NCBI RefSeq assembly: GCF_001693255.1 | Contig: NZ_CP016474.1 | Location: forward strand, 948,661-1,012,660 | DNA length: 64,000 nt | DNA from: Picosynechococcus sp. PCC 7003 | GTDB lineage: Bacteria; Cyanobacteriota; Cyanobacteriia; Cyanobacteriales; MRBY01 | Direction: 5' to 3' | In this document: in pieces, positions 8,816 through 18,575 of the stretch | Position numbering within the stretch: the first letter of the stretch is position 1 | How the letters are laid out: each line of letters starts with the position of its first letter | Program-made: the position numbers and the translations under genes | Notes under the pieces: model-generated | What the model was told of the DNA's origin: nothing | The model's input: the letters and a program-made list of their open reading frames with translations, nothing else | Databases searched by the model: none

Positions 8816-10434
8816 GGATCCCGCAAGGCGAGAATTTTTTGGTTCAACTCCTGTAAGTAGGGCCGGGCCGTCTCATCACTAATTAAGCCCTTGAGAATTG
8901 CCTCGTTAATGGCACTTTTTTCGGCGAGAAAGAGGCGATGGCGCAAGCCTTCTAAATAAGCTTGGTTCTCAAACTGGCTTAACTTTTGGGTGAGGCGTTG
9001 ATTATAAAGTCCCCGTAACTCTTCCTCGGCGTTGGCAATGCGGGCTTGGTAACTGGCAAAGAGTTCTTCGTAGAGAAATTTCGGCAAACTGCCACTCTGC
9101 AACAGTTCTTTGAGTTCTTCCTGGGCAGATTTGGCAGCAATTAAGTTCAACTGAAGATTTTCGAGGTGTTGGCGGACCGGGGAAGGCTTGGCAAGTTGCA
9201 GCTTTTTTACGAACCAGGGCAAACTTAATCCTTGGCCAATGAGGGAAACCAGGACGGTACTAAACACGAGGGTAATCACCTGCGATCGCCCTTGGAGGGT
9301 TAGGGGTAAACCGAGGGCGAGGGCCATGGACAAAGATCCCTTCACATTGCCAAAAATCAAGACATGTTGCCAGCGGAGGGGCAGGGGACGGTCAAAAAAT
9401 TTCAACACCGATAGGAGAGGATAAATCGAGCAGATCCGCCCAATTTGGTATGCCAATACTGCCAGAAGAGCCGCTGGAATTGTCTGTAAAAGTGATAAAG
9501 GGGCTACTTCAATGCCCACAAACAGAAAAATAAACGTATTCACCCCAAAACCCGCATATTCCCAGAAATTTAGCAACGTAATCGTCACGGAACCAGAGCA
9601 TTCCCGCAGGGCCACATTGCCGATCAGCAGTCCCGCAATCAACACGGCGATCGCACTAGAAACCCCTAGAGCTTGACCAATTTGAAACGTCCCCAGAGAA
9701 ACCGCCACCGTCAACAAAATATTACTAAGGGGATCATCCAATTGCCGGAATAAGCCAATGCACAAATAACCCAGTCCTAAACCCAGTAGGCCACCTCCCA
9801 CAAAGGCAATGAGTACCTGCTCAACCCCTTCTCCGACGCTAAACGAGCCTTGTAGATGGATGGTCGTCACGATATTCAGCAGGACAAGGGCAATCCCATC
9901 GTTAAATAGACTTTCCCCTTCCACAATGGTCGCCAGTCGCCCCGGTACCGGCACCGTCCGAAACGCCGCAATGACTGACACCGTATCCGTAATTGTGAGG
10001 ATCACGCCCACCGCACAGGCCGTTAGCCAAGCTAAATCTAAGCTGACTTTCAGGAAAAACGCAGTGATGGTCGCCGCCAAGAGCACCCCAGGACCGGCTA
10101 AAAGGGCGATCGGTTTAATGGTGCTGCGCAAACGACTAATATCGGTATTGATCGCTGCCTCAAAGATCAAAATCGGCAAAAATAAATTGAGAATGACTTC
10201 GGGATTCAGACCAATGGCATCGGAGAGAATTTGTTTGGGAATCAACAACCCTGCCAGCACCAGACCAATCACATAGGGAATTCTCAGCCAGCGGGTCACC
10301 AACGCCACGACTGTCGCTACCAATAGCAACAAAATCAGAGTATTCACTAAGCCGGTAAAGGCATTGGCCGGCAAAGAAACCGCTTGTCCGAACAGGAAGA
10401 TGTGGCGCACAATGATCAGGGGAGGATTGGGCAC
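8812..10434 (-). CDS. CPA1-family Na+/H+ antiporter (NhaP/NhaS1-like)
   Basis: A 540-aa membrane protein with about 12 hydrophobic segments up to roughly residue 400. CPA1 signature stretches are seen: IPYVIGLVLAGLLIP, FEAAINTDISRLR, LTITDTVSVIAAFRTV and the ion-binding VEGESLFNDGIALVLL (conserved Asn-Asp). The last ~130 residues are a charged, mainly helical cytoplasmic tail (NLQLNLIAAKSAQEELKELL), as in cyanobacterial NhaS1 types. It probably exports Na+ for H+, which suits a salt-tolerant host (inference). Its neighbour is a K+ uptake regulator, but the two genes converge and are not an operon. Confidence 0.9.
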   Translation of the reverse strand: MPNPPLIIVRHIFLFGQAVSLPANAFTGLVNTLILLLLVATVVALVTRWLRIPYVIGLVLAGLLIPKQILSDAIGLNPEVILNLFLPILIFEAAINTDISRLRSTIKPIALLAGPGVLLAATITAFFLKVSLDLAWLTACAVGVILTITDTVSVIAAFRTVPVPGRLATIVEGESLFNDGIALVLLNIVTTIHLQGSFSVGEGVEQVLIAFVGGGLLGLGLGYLCIGLFRQLDDPLSNILLTVAVSLGTFQIGQALGVSSAIAVLIAGLLIGNVALRECSGSVTITLLNFWEYAGFGVNTFIFLFVGIEVAPLSLLQTIPAALLAVLAYQIGRICSIYPLLSVLKFFDRPLPLRWQHVLIFGNVKGSLSMALALGLPLTLQGRSQVITLVFSTVLVSLIGQGLSLPWFVKKLQLAKPSPVRQHLENLQLNLIAAKSAQEELKELLQSGSLPKFLYEELFASYQARIANAEEELRGLYNQRLTQKLSQFENQAYLEGLRHRLFLAEKSAINEAILKGLISDETARPYLQELNQKILALRDP

Positions 10435-10548
10435 GGTGGTGAGTTTCCTTGGCGAGAATAATCGGTTGCAACATCTTAAGGTAACGGCGATTGACAGAAA
10501 TCGACAGGATTACACAAAATTTTTGATGCTGAGTGATGGGATATCGAT

Positions 10549-11685
10549 ATGGTGCGGGTAGTGATAACGGGCCTGGGTTTACGCTGTGCCCTGGGCGATC
10601 GCCTCCAGGCTTGGCAAAAACTACAACAAGGGGAAAGTGCGATCCAATTGCGGCAACCGTTTGGGGATTTACCCATCATTCCGGTGGCGATGTTGGGGAA
10701 AGAGCCAGTAGATTTAGAAGCACTGCGGCGATCGCTCGTTGAGGCGACCCTAACAGATGCTGGCCTAGAGCCCCCTTTAAAAAATTGCGGGATTGTGGTC
10801 GGTTCCAGTCGGGGCTTTCAGGGGCAGTGGGAAAGGCTCCGCTATGGCTATCAACGGGGAGATCAAAAAGATTTGGGCAATTGGTTAGCGTATTTACCCA
10901 ACCAATTGGCGATCGCCTCGGCCCAGCAAGTTGGCTCCCAAGGGCCAGTTTTAGCACCGATGGGGGCCTGCACCACCGGATTATGGGCGATCGCCCAGGG
11001 CTTTGAACTGCTGCAACGGGGCGACTGTGATCAAGTATTGGTGGGGGCGGTGGAATCTCCCGTGACGCCCTTGAGTATTACGGGGTTCCAGAAAATGGGG
11101 GCTTTGGCGACGACGGGCTGTTTTCCCTTTGACCAACGGCGGGAAGGCTTGGTTTTAGGGGAAGGGGGGGCGATCTTTCTGCTCGAAACCCTAGAATCGG
11201 CCCAGCAACGGAACGCCAAAATCTACGGGGAAATCCTCGGTTGGAGTTTTACCTGTGATGCCCACCACATGAACGCGCCCCAGGGGAATCATCAGGCTGC
11301 GATCAAGGCGATCGCCCAATGTTTAGATCGTTCTGGCTTAAAACCGGAAGATATTGATCATATCCATCCCCACGGCACCAGCACCCGTTTAAATGACCAG
11401 GCCGAAGCAACGATTATCGAAACACTATTTCCGCACCGTCCTTGTGTCAGTGGCAGCAAAGGGGCAACGGGGCACATCCTCGGTGCGTCGGGGGCTTTGG
11501 GAGTTGCCTTCTCCGTATTAATGCTGCGGGAGCAACGGCTTTTTCCCTGCGTCGGCCTAGAACAGCCAGAATTTGCCTTGAATTTTGTCACGAAAGCCCA
11601 GGATTATTCCCTCCGAAATACTCTCTGTTTTAGCTTTGGGTTCGGTGGGCAAAATGGGGCGATCGCCCTTCAAAAATATTCTTAA
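10549..11685 (+). CDS. Beta-ketoacyl-ACP synthase, FabF-like paralogue
   Basis: A 378-aa thiolase-fold condensing enzyme. The catalytic triad is complete: Cys141 in MGACTTGLWAIA, His275 in HPHGTSTRLND and His309 in SGSKGATGHILGASG. It is some 35 residues shorter than typical FabF and has sequence of its own (SSRGFQGQWERLRYGYQ; DLGNWLAYLPNQL). So it is probably not the housekeeping KAS II but a second cyanobacterial KAS used in another acyl chain pathway (inference). No acyl carrier protein or other fatty-acid gene is adjacent. Divergent from the antiporter gene across 114 bp. Confidence 0.88.
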   Translation: MVRVVITGLGLRCALGDRLQAWQKLQQGESAIQLRQPFGDLPIIPVAMLGKEPVDLEALRRSLVEATLTDAGLEPPLKNCGIVVGSSRGFQGQWERLRYGYQRGDQKDLGNWLAYLPNQLAIASAQQVGSQGPVLAPMGACTTGLWAIAQGFELLQRGDCDQVLVGAVESPVTPLSITGFQKMGALATTGCFPFDQRREGLVLGEGGAIFLLETLESAQQRNAKIYGEILGWSFTCDAHHMNAPQGNHQAAIKAIAQCLDRSGLKPEDIDHIHPHGTSTRLNDQAEATIIETLFPHRPCVSGSKGATGHILGASGALGVAFSVLMLREQRLFPCVGLEQPEFALNFVTKAQDYSLRNTLCFSFGFGGQNGAIALQKYS

Positions 11686-11713
11686 GAAATCCAGAATTCA
11701 TACATCAAACTAA

Positions 11714-12574
11714 TCAAATTTTTGCAAACCATTCGGCATCAACATCAACTGACTCAATCAAATTTATTTTGACCCCTAAACCAAGTTCCTTTAGTCGTTG
11801 AATTAACTGCTCACCATCTATTAAATCAATGGGTGGTGCACCGTCACGAGTTGCTTCTTTGATTGCGTCTCTTGTAAAAGTTCCGGTTGTGATCATCAAC
11901 CCTTTATCCGTTCTCCCTTGCATTGCGCCTCGGAAATCTCGAATTTGACTTGCCGTTACTGCACCTTGATAGCGCTTGCACTGAAAGAGAACGTGAAAAC
12001 TCAGAAAGCCATTAATTCTTGCAATGCCAACTCCATCAATGCCGCCGTCTCCAGATTTACCCGTAACTTGTACTTGAATAAAACCAGACTCACGGAGCAA
12101 ACGTTGAGTTAATCGCTCGAAGGCGGATGGATCCAGTGACAAAAGAATTTCGTGAAGCTGTTGATGCCAAGTTCCTTCATCTACATTTTCCGTAGTTTCA
12201 GTTGATTGGTTCGGTAAATCTATCGAAGCTTTATTCTTCTTGTCTACCTCTCGAACAAATTTGACAATTTCCTTAGCATCAAGTTCTTCAGCATTAATTG
12301 TCGTAGATGTTAGAGACCAAACTCCCCGTGCTGAATTCTCTAAAAGTCCGTATTTTTTTAGATAAGTCCGACTCCAAGCTAGTCTGTATTCGACTTCACT
12401 CTGAGACGTATTTCCATGCATGATTTCAAGGATTTGGTCGGATAAATTTAGGAGCTGAATGACTTGTTCATAGATTTCTTCAATGGTGCCAGAACCGCCT
12501 AATGTTTGCAGTGCTTTAACGGTAGGAATAAGCATGGCATCAAAAGTAGGGACTGGGGATGCTGAGTAATTCAT
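11714..12574 (-). CDS. mrr: Mrr-type restriction endonuclease
   Basis: A 286-aa protein with the Mrr layout. The N-terminal winged-helix DNA-binding domain (about 10-90) carries TFDAMLIPTVKALQTLGG and SRTYLKKYGLLENSARGVW. The C-terminal PD-(D/E)xK nuclease domain carries FERLTQRLLRESGF, then SGDGGIDGVG (catalytic Asp) and FQCKRYQGAV (the QxK element), then GAMQGRTDKGLMITTGTFT. Mrr enzymes cut methylated or otherwise modified foreign DNA (type IV restriction). No methylase or specificity gene is adjacent, in keeping with a stand-alone type IV enzyme. Confidence 0.92.
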   Translation of the reverse strand: MNYSASPVPTFDAMLIPTVKALQTLGGSGTIEEIYEQVIQLLNLSDQILEIMHGNTSQSEVEYRLAWSRTYLKKYGLLENSARGVWSLTSTTINAEELDAKEIVKFVREVDKKNKASIDLPNQSTETTENVDEGTWHQQLHEILLSLDPSAFERLTQRLLRESGFIQVQVTGKSGDGGIDGVGIARINGFLSFHVLFQCKRYQGAVTASQIRDFRGAMQGRTDKGLMITTGTFTRDAIKEATRDGAPPIDLIDGEQLIQRLKELGLGVKINLIESVDVDAEWFAKI

Positions 12575-12670
12575 AAAAGATGCGTACTAATTTTCGTGCA
12601 CATAATCAACACCTTAAAGTTTAAGGGATTAAGTAGTATCTCAATTTTTGAAATCATGCCTTAATTGAGT

Positions 12671-15600
12671 TTAAATTCCTTCCAAAACATCGTCCGTAAG
12701 GTCGTAGAGATCACTCAGTTTTTGTAGTTTTTCATTGTCAGCTTCCCAGAAACCACGCCCATGGGCCTCCAACATTCGCCCAACAATGTTGCGAAAAGCT
12801 TCGGGGTTGGCCTCTCGCAACTTCTGCGCCATCGCTGCATCGAGGGCATAGGTCTCTGCGGCTTGGTCATAGACCCATTCATCCTGGAAATCGACTGTAC
12901 CTCCCCAACCGATTAAAGCTGTCATCCGCTGGGAAATTTCGTAGGCTCCCCCGGAACCTTGATCCGCCATCGCCTCGGCCCATTTGGGGTTGAGCAGCTT
13001 AGAGCGATATTCCATGCGCAGGACTGATTCTAATTTGCGAGGCGTTGTATCTCTTGAGAAACTTTCCACAAAGCTGGCCGTAACCGTTTTGCCGCTGGCG
13101 TTTTCCGCTGCTTTTTTCAGACCCCCGGTATTGGCATAGTATTCCTGGATATCTGTTAGGCCATATTCCACGGAGTCAATTTCTTGCACAAGGCGATCGC
13201 CTGTTTGGAGTAATTTTTTCAGAACCTCTGGGCGAGCCTGACCCTTATCGTTGCGGCCATAGCTGTATTGATTGCGGCCTTCCCAGGTTTTCGCCAGTTC
13301 GTCACTGCTGTCCCAATTGCCTTCGACGACTTGATCATTAACTAGGGAGCCAAAATCCCCGGCGGGATTGGAAAACAAGCGAGCAGTAGTATTTTCGACC
13401 CCCTCGGCCTGGAGTTCGAGACTGTGCTTGCGGATGAAATTTTGGGCGGGATCTTCATCTGCTGTGGCGGCCCGTTGGAACAGATCATCGAGCAATTCAA
13501 TAATGTTGACAAAGCTATCCCGGAAAATCCCCGACAGGTTCGCCAAAATATCGATGCGGGGGTGGCCGACGACCTCCAGGGGCAACAACCCATAGCGGAC
13601 AATGCGCCCCGTGCCCTCCTTAATCGGTTCTGCGCCCACCAATTCCAGCAGAATGCCTAAAGATTCCCCCTTTGTTTTAATCGCATCTAAACCCCAGAGC
13701 ATCACCGCCACCGTCTCTGGATAATTGCCCGTTTCTTCAAGGTGTTGCTGGATGATTTTTTTGCCAATTTCTCGACCTCGAGCATAGGCCGCCGGGGAAG
13801 GCATCCGGTAGGGATCGAGGGCATGGATATTCCGTCCGGTGGGTAAAACCCCCAGGCCATCCCGCAGCAAATCGCCTCCAGGGGCAGGGGGGATATATTC
13901 GCCGTTCAAACCCTTGAGCAAGTTGCTCATTTCTTCGTCCGTTTGCAACAGGCGATCGCCAATTTCCCGCGCTTCTTCTAAGAGTTCCGGTTGATCGCAA
14001 ATAATTTCCTGCTCTCCCTGGGCCACCTTGGTGAGGACATTTTCCGAAAGGCGATCGCCAAAATAGGCCGCGAGATAACTGAAGATAATTTCCGGGCTTG
14101 GTTTTTCTCCGAGGACATGGAGGCCAGAGGAAAAGAGCCGTTGCTCTAGGGTTTGCAGGTATTCATAAATTTGGACGAAATAATTTTGCAGGGCGGTTTT
14201 ACTGAATAAGGAAGCATTGTCGACCGTAAACGCGATCCCCTGTTCTTGCCCCACCGTAAACGGACAATCTTCCGGCAGACCCAGATCAACAATTTTCTGG
14301 ATAATGTCGGGGCGGAGAGCATCATTTCTTTCTGGATCCTCGCGATATTCCCCGATCAAATCCCGCAGCACTAGCAATTCCTTGTACAAACCCGCCCGAC
14401 CATAGGGGGGCACATTATGGGAAATCAGGGTGCCATAGCCGCGCCGCTTCGCCAAAATCGACTCCGAAGGGTTATTGGCCGCGTAAATGTACAAATTTGG
14501 CAGATTTCCCAACAAAATATCCGACCAAGAATAACTAGTATTCCCCAGGGGCGAACCAGGCAACCATTCCACCGTGCCATGCATTCCGAAATGAATCAGG
14601 GCATCGGCGCGAAACTCATTTTGGAGCCATTTATAAAAGGCGGCATATTGGGGATGGGGCGTGAGGTCTCTTTCAAACATTAACCGCATCGGGTCGCCAG
14701 AAATGCCCAGGGGCGGTTGCACGCCGATCCACACCTTCCCGAACTGGACACCCCCCACCTGACATTTGCCCCCAAAGGTTTTCAGGCCCGTATTCGTTAA
14801 ACTTTGCCATTGTTTTTCAATTTTCTGCGTCAGGAGATAGCCCAGCCAGCGATCCATGGTTTTGAGATCGATATTTTCCAGGGTCTGCCGGGGCGCTAAA
14901 GTGGGATCCAAACGGTAGGCTTCGTCAGCGGCTTTCACCAAGCGAATAATTTCCTCGCCATCGTCCGGAAAATCCCCCACGTCATAACCCGCCGCCTGGA
15001 GTGATTTCAGGAGATTCACTAAACTTTTCGGCACATTTAACAAGGCCGCTGTGCCCGTTGCCCCATAGCCCGGCGGAAACCCATAAAGCAAAATAGCCAA
15101 TTGGCGATCGCCTGGGGCAGTATTTTTAAGACGAATCCAATTTTTTAACCGTCCCGTGAGTCGTTTCACCCGTTCGGGGATCAAGTAAATGTCTTCACCG
15201 ACGAGACCACCCAGGGGAATCGTATCAATCGCCCCATCCAGTTCCGGCAGGGCATAGAGCACCACACTTTGCAGACCGCCGATTCCTTGCCTGGTCCAGG
15301 AGTGGAGGTCTTGGATTAACAAGGGAGCTGCGACGAGGTAGGGAATATTTTTCGCTGTGAGGATACTTTTCGCCACCTCCACCTGCCGCCCCGCTTTCAT
15401 GGAACCGGCCGGGCCACCCACCAGGGGAAAACCGATCGTCGAGACGATACCCTCAACCTTCACCGCATCGGCTTTAAGGGATTTAGTTGCCACCTGACCA
15501 TGGAGCCTTTGGTGCTGTTCGTAGTCCGTCGTCAGCCAATCCCGGACGATCACATGGGCCTCGACACCGTTGATAAAAATCGGCAGGGGCACCAACCCAT

Positions 15601-16381
15601 CGGCTTCAAATTTGCGGATCAGTTGGGGAATGTAGGGTTGCTTTGTGACAACATGCTTGCGGTAGAGGAGGACGGCAACGACGGGGTTTAATTTGTGCTC
15701 CGGAAAAGTGTGGCGATGCCAATCGAGATAAGCCTGGGGACTGAGGAAATAGCCATTATAGTCGGGATGGAGCAAGCCCAAATTTGGTGTTTCCACCACA
15801 GCGGGCAATTCTCCAATTTCTAAACCCAAATAATTTTCGGCGATCGCCCAGCACATGGCCGCTACATTGTCCGTCCCGCCGGCGTTCCAATAGCCATAGA
15901 TAATCAGCCAATTGCGCAGATCCTGCACTTTTTTCGCAGGGATATATTTCAGTAACTTCGGCCCGGTCTTGAGGAAACTCAGGTAGCCCGCAAGTTTGTC
16001 TTCCTCTTTGCTGTTGGTAAATTTGCTCAGGATAAATTTAATCGGCTTCGGCATTCCCTTGGGTTGTTCACCGATGACGAACTTACCCAACCGCGTCAAG
16101 GCCATGAGTTCTAAGGCTGACTCAAACACAAGGCGCACCGGAATATTTTCCACCCGCTCCCGCAGCCAGATCACCTGGTCATAGTCAAAAATTAAGCTGG
16201 CAAAGAAAACATCCGCCTCTTCTAAGGCTTGGGCCACGGCCTCCGGTTGGCTAACCAAATCCCGATCATTAAAGGTCAACACCTCCAGCTCCGAACAACG
16301 GGCGATCGCCTTTTGGGCAGCATCCCGATACAAGCTGGCATTAAACGCTTCAAACCCGGTGATGATCACAATGCGCTTCAT
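12671..16381 (-). CDS. ChlH/BchH-family metal chelatase large subunit (short paralogue)
   Basis: A 1236-aa member of the ChlH/BchH/CobN superfamily. It starts directly with MKRIVIITGFEAFNASLY and so lacks the N-terminal extension of the ~1330-aa cyanobacterial ChlH. Diagnostic segments are VWIGVQPPLGISGDPMRL, DALIHFGMHGTVEWLPGS (porphyrin/metal site region), YIYAANNPSESILAKRRGYG and VMLWGLDAIKTKGESLG. The GVQPP.G..GDPMRL and NNPSE signatures are closer to Mg-chelatase H than to CobN. Its job could be Mg insertion under special conditions, another metal-tetrapyrrole chelation, or signalling. It lies 60 bp behind menF on the same strand. No ChlI or ChlD partner is in the window. Confidence 0.85.
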   Translation of the reverse strand: MKRIVIITGFEAFNASLYRDAAQKAIARCSELEVLTFNDRDLVSQPEAVAQALEEADVFFASLIFDYDQVIWLRERVENIPVRLVFESALELMALTRLGKFVIGEQPKGMPKPIKFILSKFTNSKEEDKLAGYLSFLKTGPKLLKYIPAKKVQDLRNWLIIYGYWNAGGTDNVAAMCWAIAENYLGLEIGELPAVVETPNLGLLHPDYNGYFLSPQAYLDWHRHTFPEHKLNPVVAVLLYRKHVVTKQPYIPQLIRKFEADGLVPLPIFINGVEAHVIVRDWLTTDYEQHQRLHGQVATKSLKADAVKVEGIVSTIGFPLVGGPAGSMKAGRQVEVAKSILTAKNIPYLVAAPLLIQDLHSWTRQGIGGLQSVVLYALPELDGAIDTIPLGGLVGEDIYLIPERVKRLTGRLKNWIRLKNTAPGDRQLAILLYGFPPGYGATGTAALLNVPKSLVNLLKSLQAAGYDVGDFPDDGEEIIRLVKAADEAYRLDPTLAPRQTLENIDLKTMDRWLGYLLTQKIEKQWQSLTNTGLKTFGGKCQVGGVQFGKVWIGVQPPLGISGDPMRLMFERDLTPHPQYAAFYKWLQNEFRADALIHFGMHGTVEWLPGSPLGNTSYSWSDILLGNLPNLYIYAANNPSESILAKRRGYGTLISHNVPPYGRAGLYKELLVLRDLIGEYREDPERNDALRPDIIQKIVDLGLPEDCPFTVGQEQGIAFTVDNASLFSKTALQNYFVQIYEYLQTLEQRLFSSGLHVLGEKPSPEIIFSYLAAYFGDRLSENVLTKVAQGEQEIICDQPELLEEAREIGDRLLQTDEEMSNLLKGLNGEYIPPAPGGDLLRDGLGVLPTGRNIHALDPYRMPSPAAYARGREIGKKIIQQHLEETGNYPETVAVMLWGLDAIKTKGESLGILLELVGAEPIKEGTGRIVRYGLLPLEVVGHPRIDILANLSGIFRDSFVNIIELLDDLFQRAATADEDPAQNFIRKHSLELQAEGVENTTARLFSNPAGDFGSLVNDQVVEGNWDSSDELAKTWEGRNQYSYGRNDKGQARPEVLKKLLQTGDRLVQEIDSVEYGLTDIQEYYANTGGLKKAAENASGKTVTASFVESFSRDTTPRKLESVLRMEYRSKLLNPKWAEAMADQGSGGAYEISQRMTALIGWGGTVDFQDEWVYDQAAETYALDAAMAQKLREANPEAFRNIVGRMLEAHGRGFWEADNEKLQKLSDLYDLTDDVLEGI

Positions 16382-16441
16382 GGGAGCGGCCTTTACCTTC
16401 TGTTACACCGCGATCTTAGCAACTTTTTCTAAGGGGAAATA

Positions 16442-17881
16442 TTAAGTCAACGCTTCCAATAGGGAGGTCAATTTTAACTGGACTTCAGCATATTCCCGTT
16501 CGGGCTGGGAACCCGCGACAATCCCGGCCCCACCGTAGAGTCTGGCATGGTTTCCTCGAATTAAAGCTGACCGAATCGCCACGATAAATTCACTATTACC
16601 CTGATTGTCGAGCCAACCGATGGGAGCAGCATAGAGGGTGCGGTCGAAGGTTTCTGCCTGACGAATCTCGGCACAGGCGATCGCCCTGGGGACGCCGGCC
16701 ACCGCTGGTGTTGGGTGTAAGTGAGCAACCACCTCTAGGGGATGAATTTGCGGCGGTAGAGTGGCATGAATCGGTGTCCAGAGGTGCTGAATATTAGAAA
16801 GTTTAAGGAGTTTACGGGGGGCCGCCTGGGGATCGAGGCCGAGGCTCTGGAGTTGTCCCAACAGAAAATCTGCCACGGCCTGATGTTCTCGTTGTTCCTT
16901 TTCACTGTGGAGTAGGCTTTTGGCGAGGCGCTGGTCTGTAAGCAAAGATTCCCCCCGGGGTGCTGAACCGGCGAGGGCATCGGTTACTAGTTGTCCCTGT
17001 TGCACTGCCAGTAAGCGTTCTGGACTCGCCCCAATAAATGTGTCACCCCGCTGATTTCGCAGCGAAAATACGCAACAGTCCGGGTGGCGATCGCGTAGAT
17101 TATCCAGGGCATGCACCACATCAAAGGCTTGATTGGCCGTGACATCAAGGGCGTGGGCTAGAACAATCTTACTGAGTTTGCCTTGGTCAATGAGTCGGAG
17201 TGCCCGCCGGACAGCCTGGGTAAATCCGGTTGAGGCGGTATAGACAGTGCCCCGAATTCCGATGGAGGGGACGAGTTCCTGGGGCAGAGTCGCGAGAAAC
17301 TGTCGAAATTGTTGGGCTAGTTGACGTAACAGAGCACGCTGGTGGCGATCGCCATTGAGCACTAAAAAACAAGCCTGTTGGTGTTGCACCAGTTGCAGAC
17401 GGGGAATGGTGACCAAGCCAGCCGGAAAAGGCGCTTCAGGGGTTTGGGTACTGAAAAATGTAAACCCACAGGAAAAGTAGGGAATTGGGATGTTGAGATT
17501 ACGCTGAATTCTCTGTTGCCAATGGGTAATAAATTGCTGGGCTTGGTGAAAGCGCTCTTCTCCCTGGGGGACTAATTCGCTTAGGGTGCCAAAGTTGAGG
17601 ATTGACCGTTGCTGTTGACGATTTTCCCAATAGAAGTGATTGAGGGAACTGGGCAGAATTTTTTCAATGGCCCGGAGCACCACCAGACTATCCACCGCCG
17701 GAATTTGAGTGATTTCGCTGAAAATTTCCCCAGATGGTGCGGGCGTTCTTTGGGTTAACCATTTTTGCCAGGTCGATGGGGACAGTTGACGCCGTTGGCA
17801 GGAAGTTCCCATTCCCTCCCCCAATGCCGAACCGTGACTTTGATCCGGCTCTAGGCGATCGCGCCAAAGCGTTTTTCCCAC
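16442..17881 (-). CDS. menF: Isochorismate synthase MenF
   Basis: A 479-aa chorismate-utilising enzyme that converts chorismate to isochorismate, the entry step to phylloquinone, the photosystem I quinone. The C-terminal ~260 residues hold the family core: LSKIVLAHALDV, CCVFSLRNQRGDTFIGASPERL, LLHSEKEQREHQAVADFL, LHPTPAVAGVPR, APIGWLDNQGNSEFIVAIRSA and LYGGAGIVAGSQPEREYAEV. The N-terminal 200 residues are variable. The true start may be a Met some 23 residues in, since the first ~25 residues look poorly conserved. The ChlH paralogue follows closely. Confidence 0.93.
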   Translation of the reverse strand: MGKTLWRDRLEPDQSHGSALGEGMGTSCQRRQLSPSTWQKWLTQRTPAPSGEIFSEITQIPAVDSLVVLRAIEKILPSSLNHFYWENRQQQRSILNFGTLSELVPQGEERFHQAQQFITHWQQRIQRNLNIPIPYFSCGFTFFSTQTPEAPFPAGLVTIPRLQLVQHQQACFLVLNGDRHQRALLRQLAQQFRQFLATLPQELVPSIGIRGTVYTASTGFTQAVRRALRLIDQGKLSKIVLAHALDVTANQAFDVVHALDNLRDRHPDCCVFSLRNQRGDTFIGASPERLLAVQQGQLVTDALAGSAPRGESLLTDQRLAKSLLHSEKEQREHQAVADFLLGQLQSLGLDPQAAPRKLLKLSNIQHLWTPIHATLPPQIHPLEVVAHLHPTPAVAGVPRAIACAEIRQAETFDRTLYAAPIGWLDNQGNSEFIVAIRSALIRGNHARLYGGAGIVAGSQPEREYAEVQLKLTSLLEALT

Positions 17882-18224
17882 AATTCAGATCCCTCTAGGA
17901 CGATGGACAACGAAAAACAAAGATGTGCAATCAGTCGATGGTGCAGTCACTCAGGCCAGCAATGATGTCTTCCCAGTGACCATTCGGCTGTAGCGGGCTA
18001 CCACTCCAGAATTTTACAATCAAGACCTCAAGCTTATTTTATGTATGGTAACGAAACGCAGACTAACTTCATAGGTTCCGGGCTTGATTTGGCCCTGCTT
18101 TCCCGAAAAAGTCCCCTATTTTAGACATTTTTTACTTTTTCTTAAGTTTTTTGCCTGACTTATCTTGGATTCCGTCATTTTGTGCTTTCTAAATAGACCT
18201 TTAGAATGAGATTAGGCGATCGCC
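17882..18224. other. 343-bp intergenic region upstream of menF
   Basis: No supported gene; the longest ATG frames are under 30 codons. It should hold the menF promoter. A HIP1 palindrome sits beside the hepT stop, and a weak 6-bp hairpin (TCTAAA...TTTAGA, 18188-18205) follows hepT without a T-run. Confidence 0.5.
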
Positions 18225-18575
18225 TTATGAATCTTCGAGTTCAGTCACGATTTTATTGATGTTGATCAAAAGATCAGCGATATCGTGAGAGACAACTACC
18301 CAAAGAATATCTAGGTCAACATCAAAATACCCATGGATTAAGCGATTTCTCATACCAATCATCTGTCGCCAAGGCACTTCCGGATGAGAGTCCCGTACAT
18401 CAAGGGAGATATGGTTGGCTGCCTCACCGATAATTTCCACAAGGCGAACGAGGGCGAGGGAAAGCATTTCATCAGACGCCAAGTCATCACGGGTACGACC
18501 TGCTGTAAATTGCAGCACAAGGCGGGCTGAATCCTGAATGTGCTTTAGGCGGGTAAAATCATCAATCTTGCTCAT
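18225..18575 (-). CDS. hepT: HepT-like toxin (DUF86 family RNase)
   Basis: A 116-aa helical protein. The toxin motif RX4-6HXY is present as Arg76-x4-His81-x-Tyr83 in MRNRLIHGYF, and the family stretch LVRLVEIIGEAANHIS lies upstream. HepT proteins are HEPN-type ribonucleases held inactive by AMPylation by their partner MntA. The start at 18575 (MSKIDDF) has GAGG upstream and matches the family; the frame is open for ten more codons. It overlaps the end of mntA by 14 nt, which fits translational coupling. Full length with an intact motif, so probably active. Confidence 0.88.
   Translation of the reverse strand: MSKIDDFTRLKHIQDSARLVLQFTAGRTRDDLASDEMLSLALVRLVEIIGEAANHISLDVRDSHPEVPWRQMIGMRNRLIHGYFDVDLDILWVVVSHDIADLLININKIVTELEDS

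Noticed and set aside
11714-12574. Mrr gene as part of a larger defence island
   Set aside because: Neighbours are a KAS paralogue and the chelatase subunit; no methylase, nuclease partner or other defence gene is adjacent.
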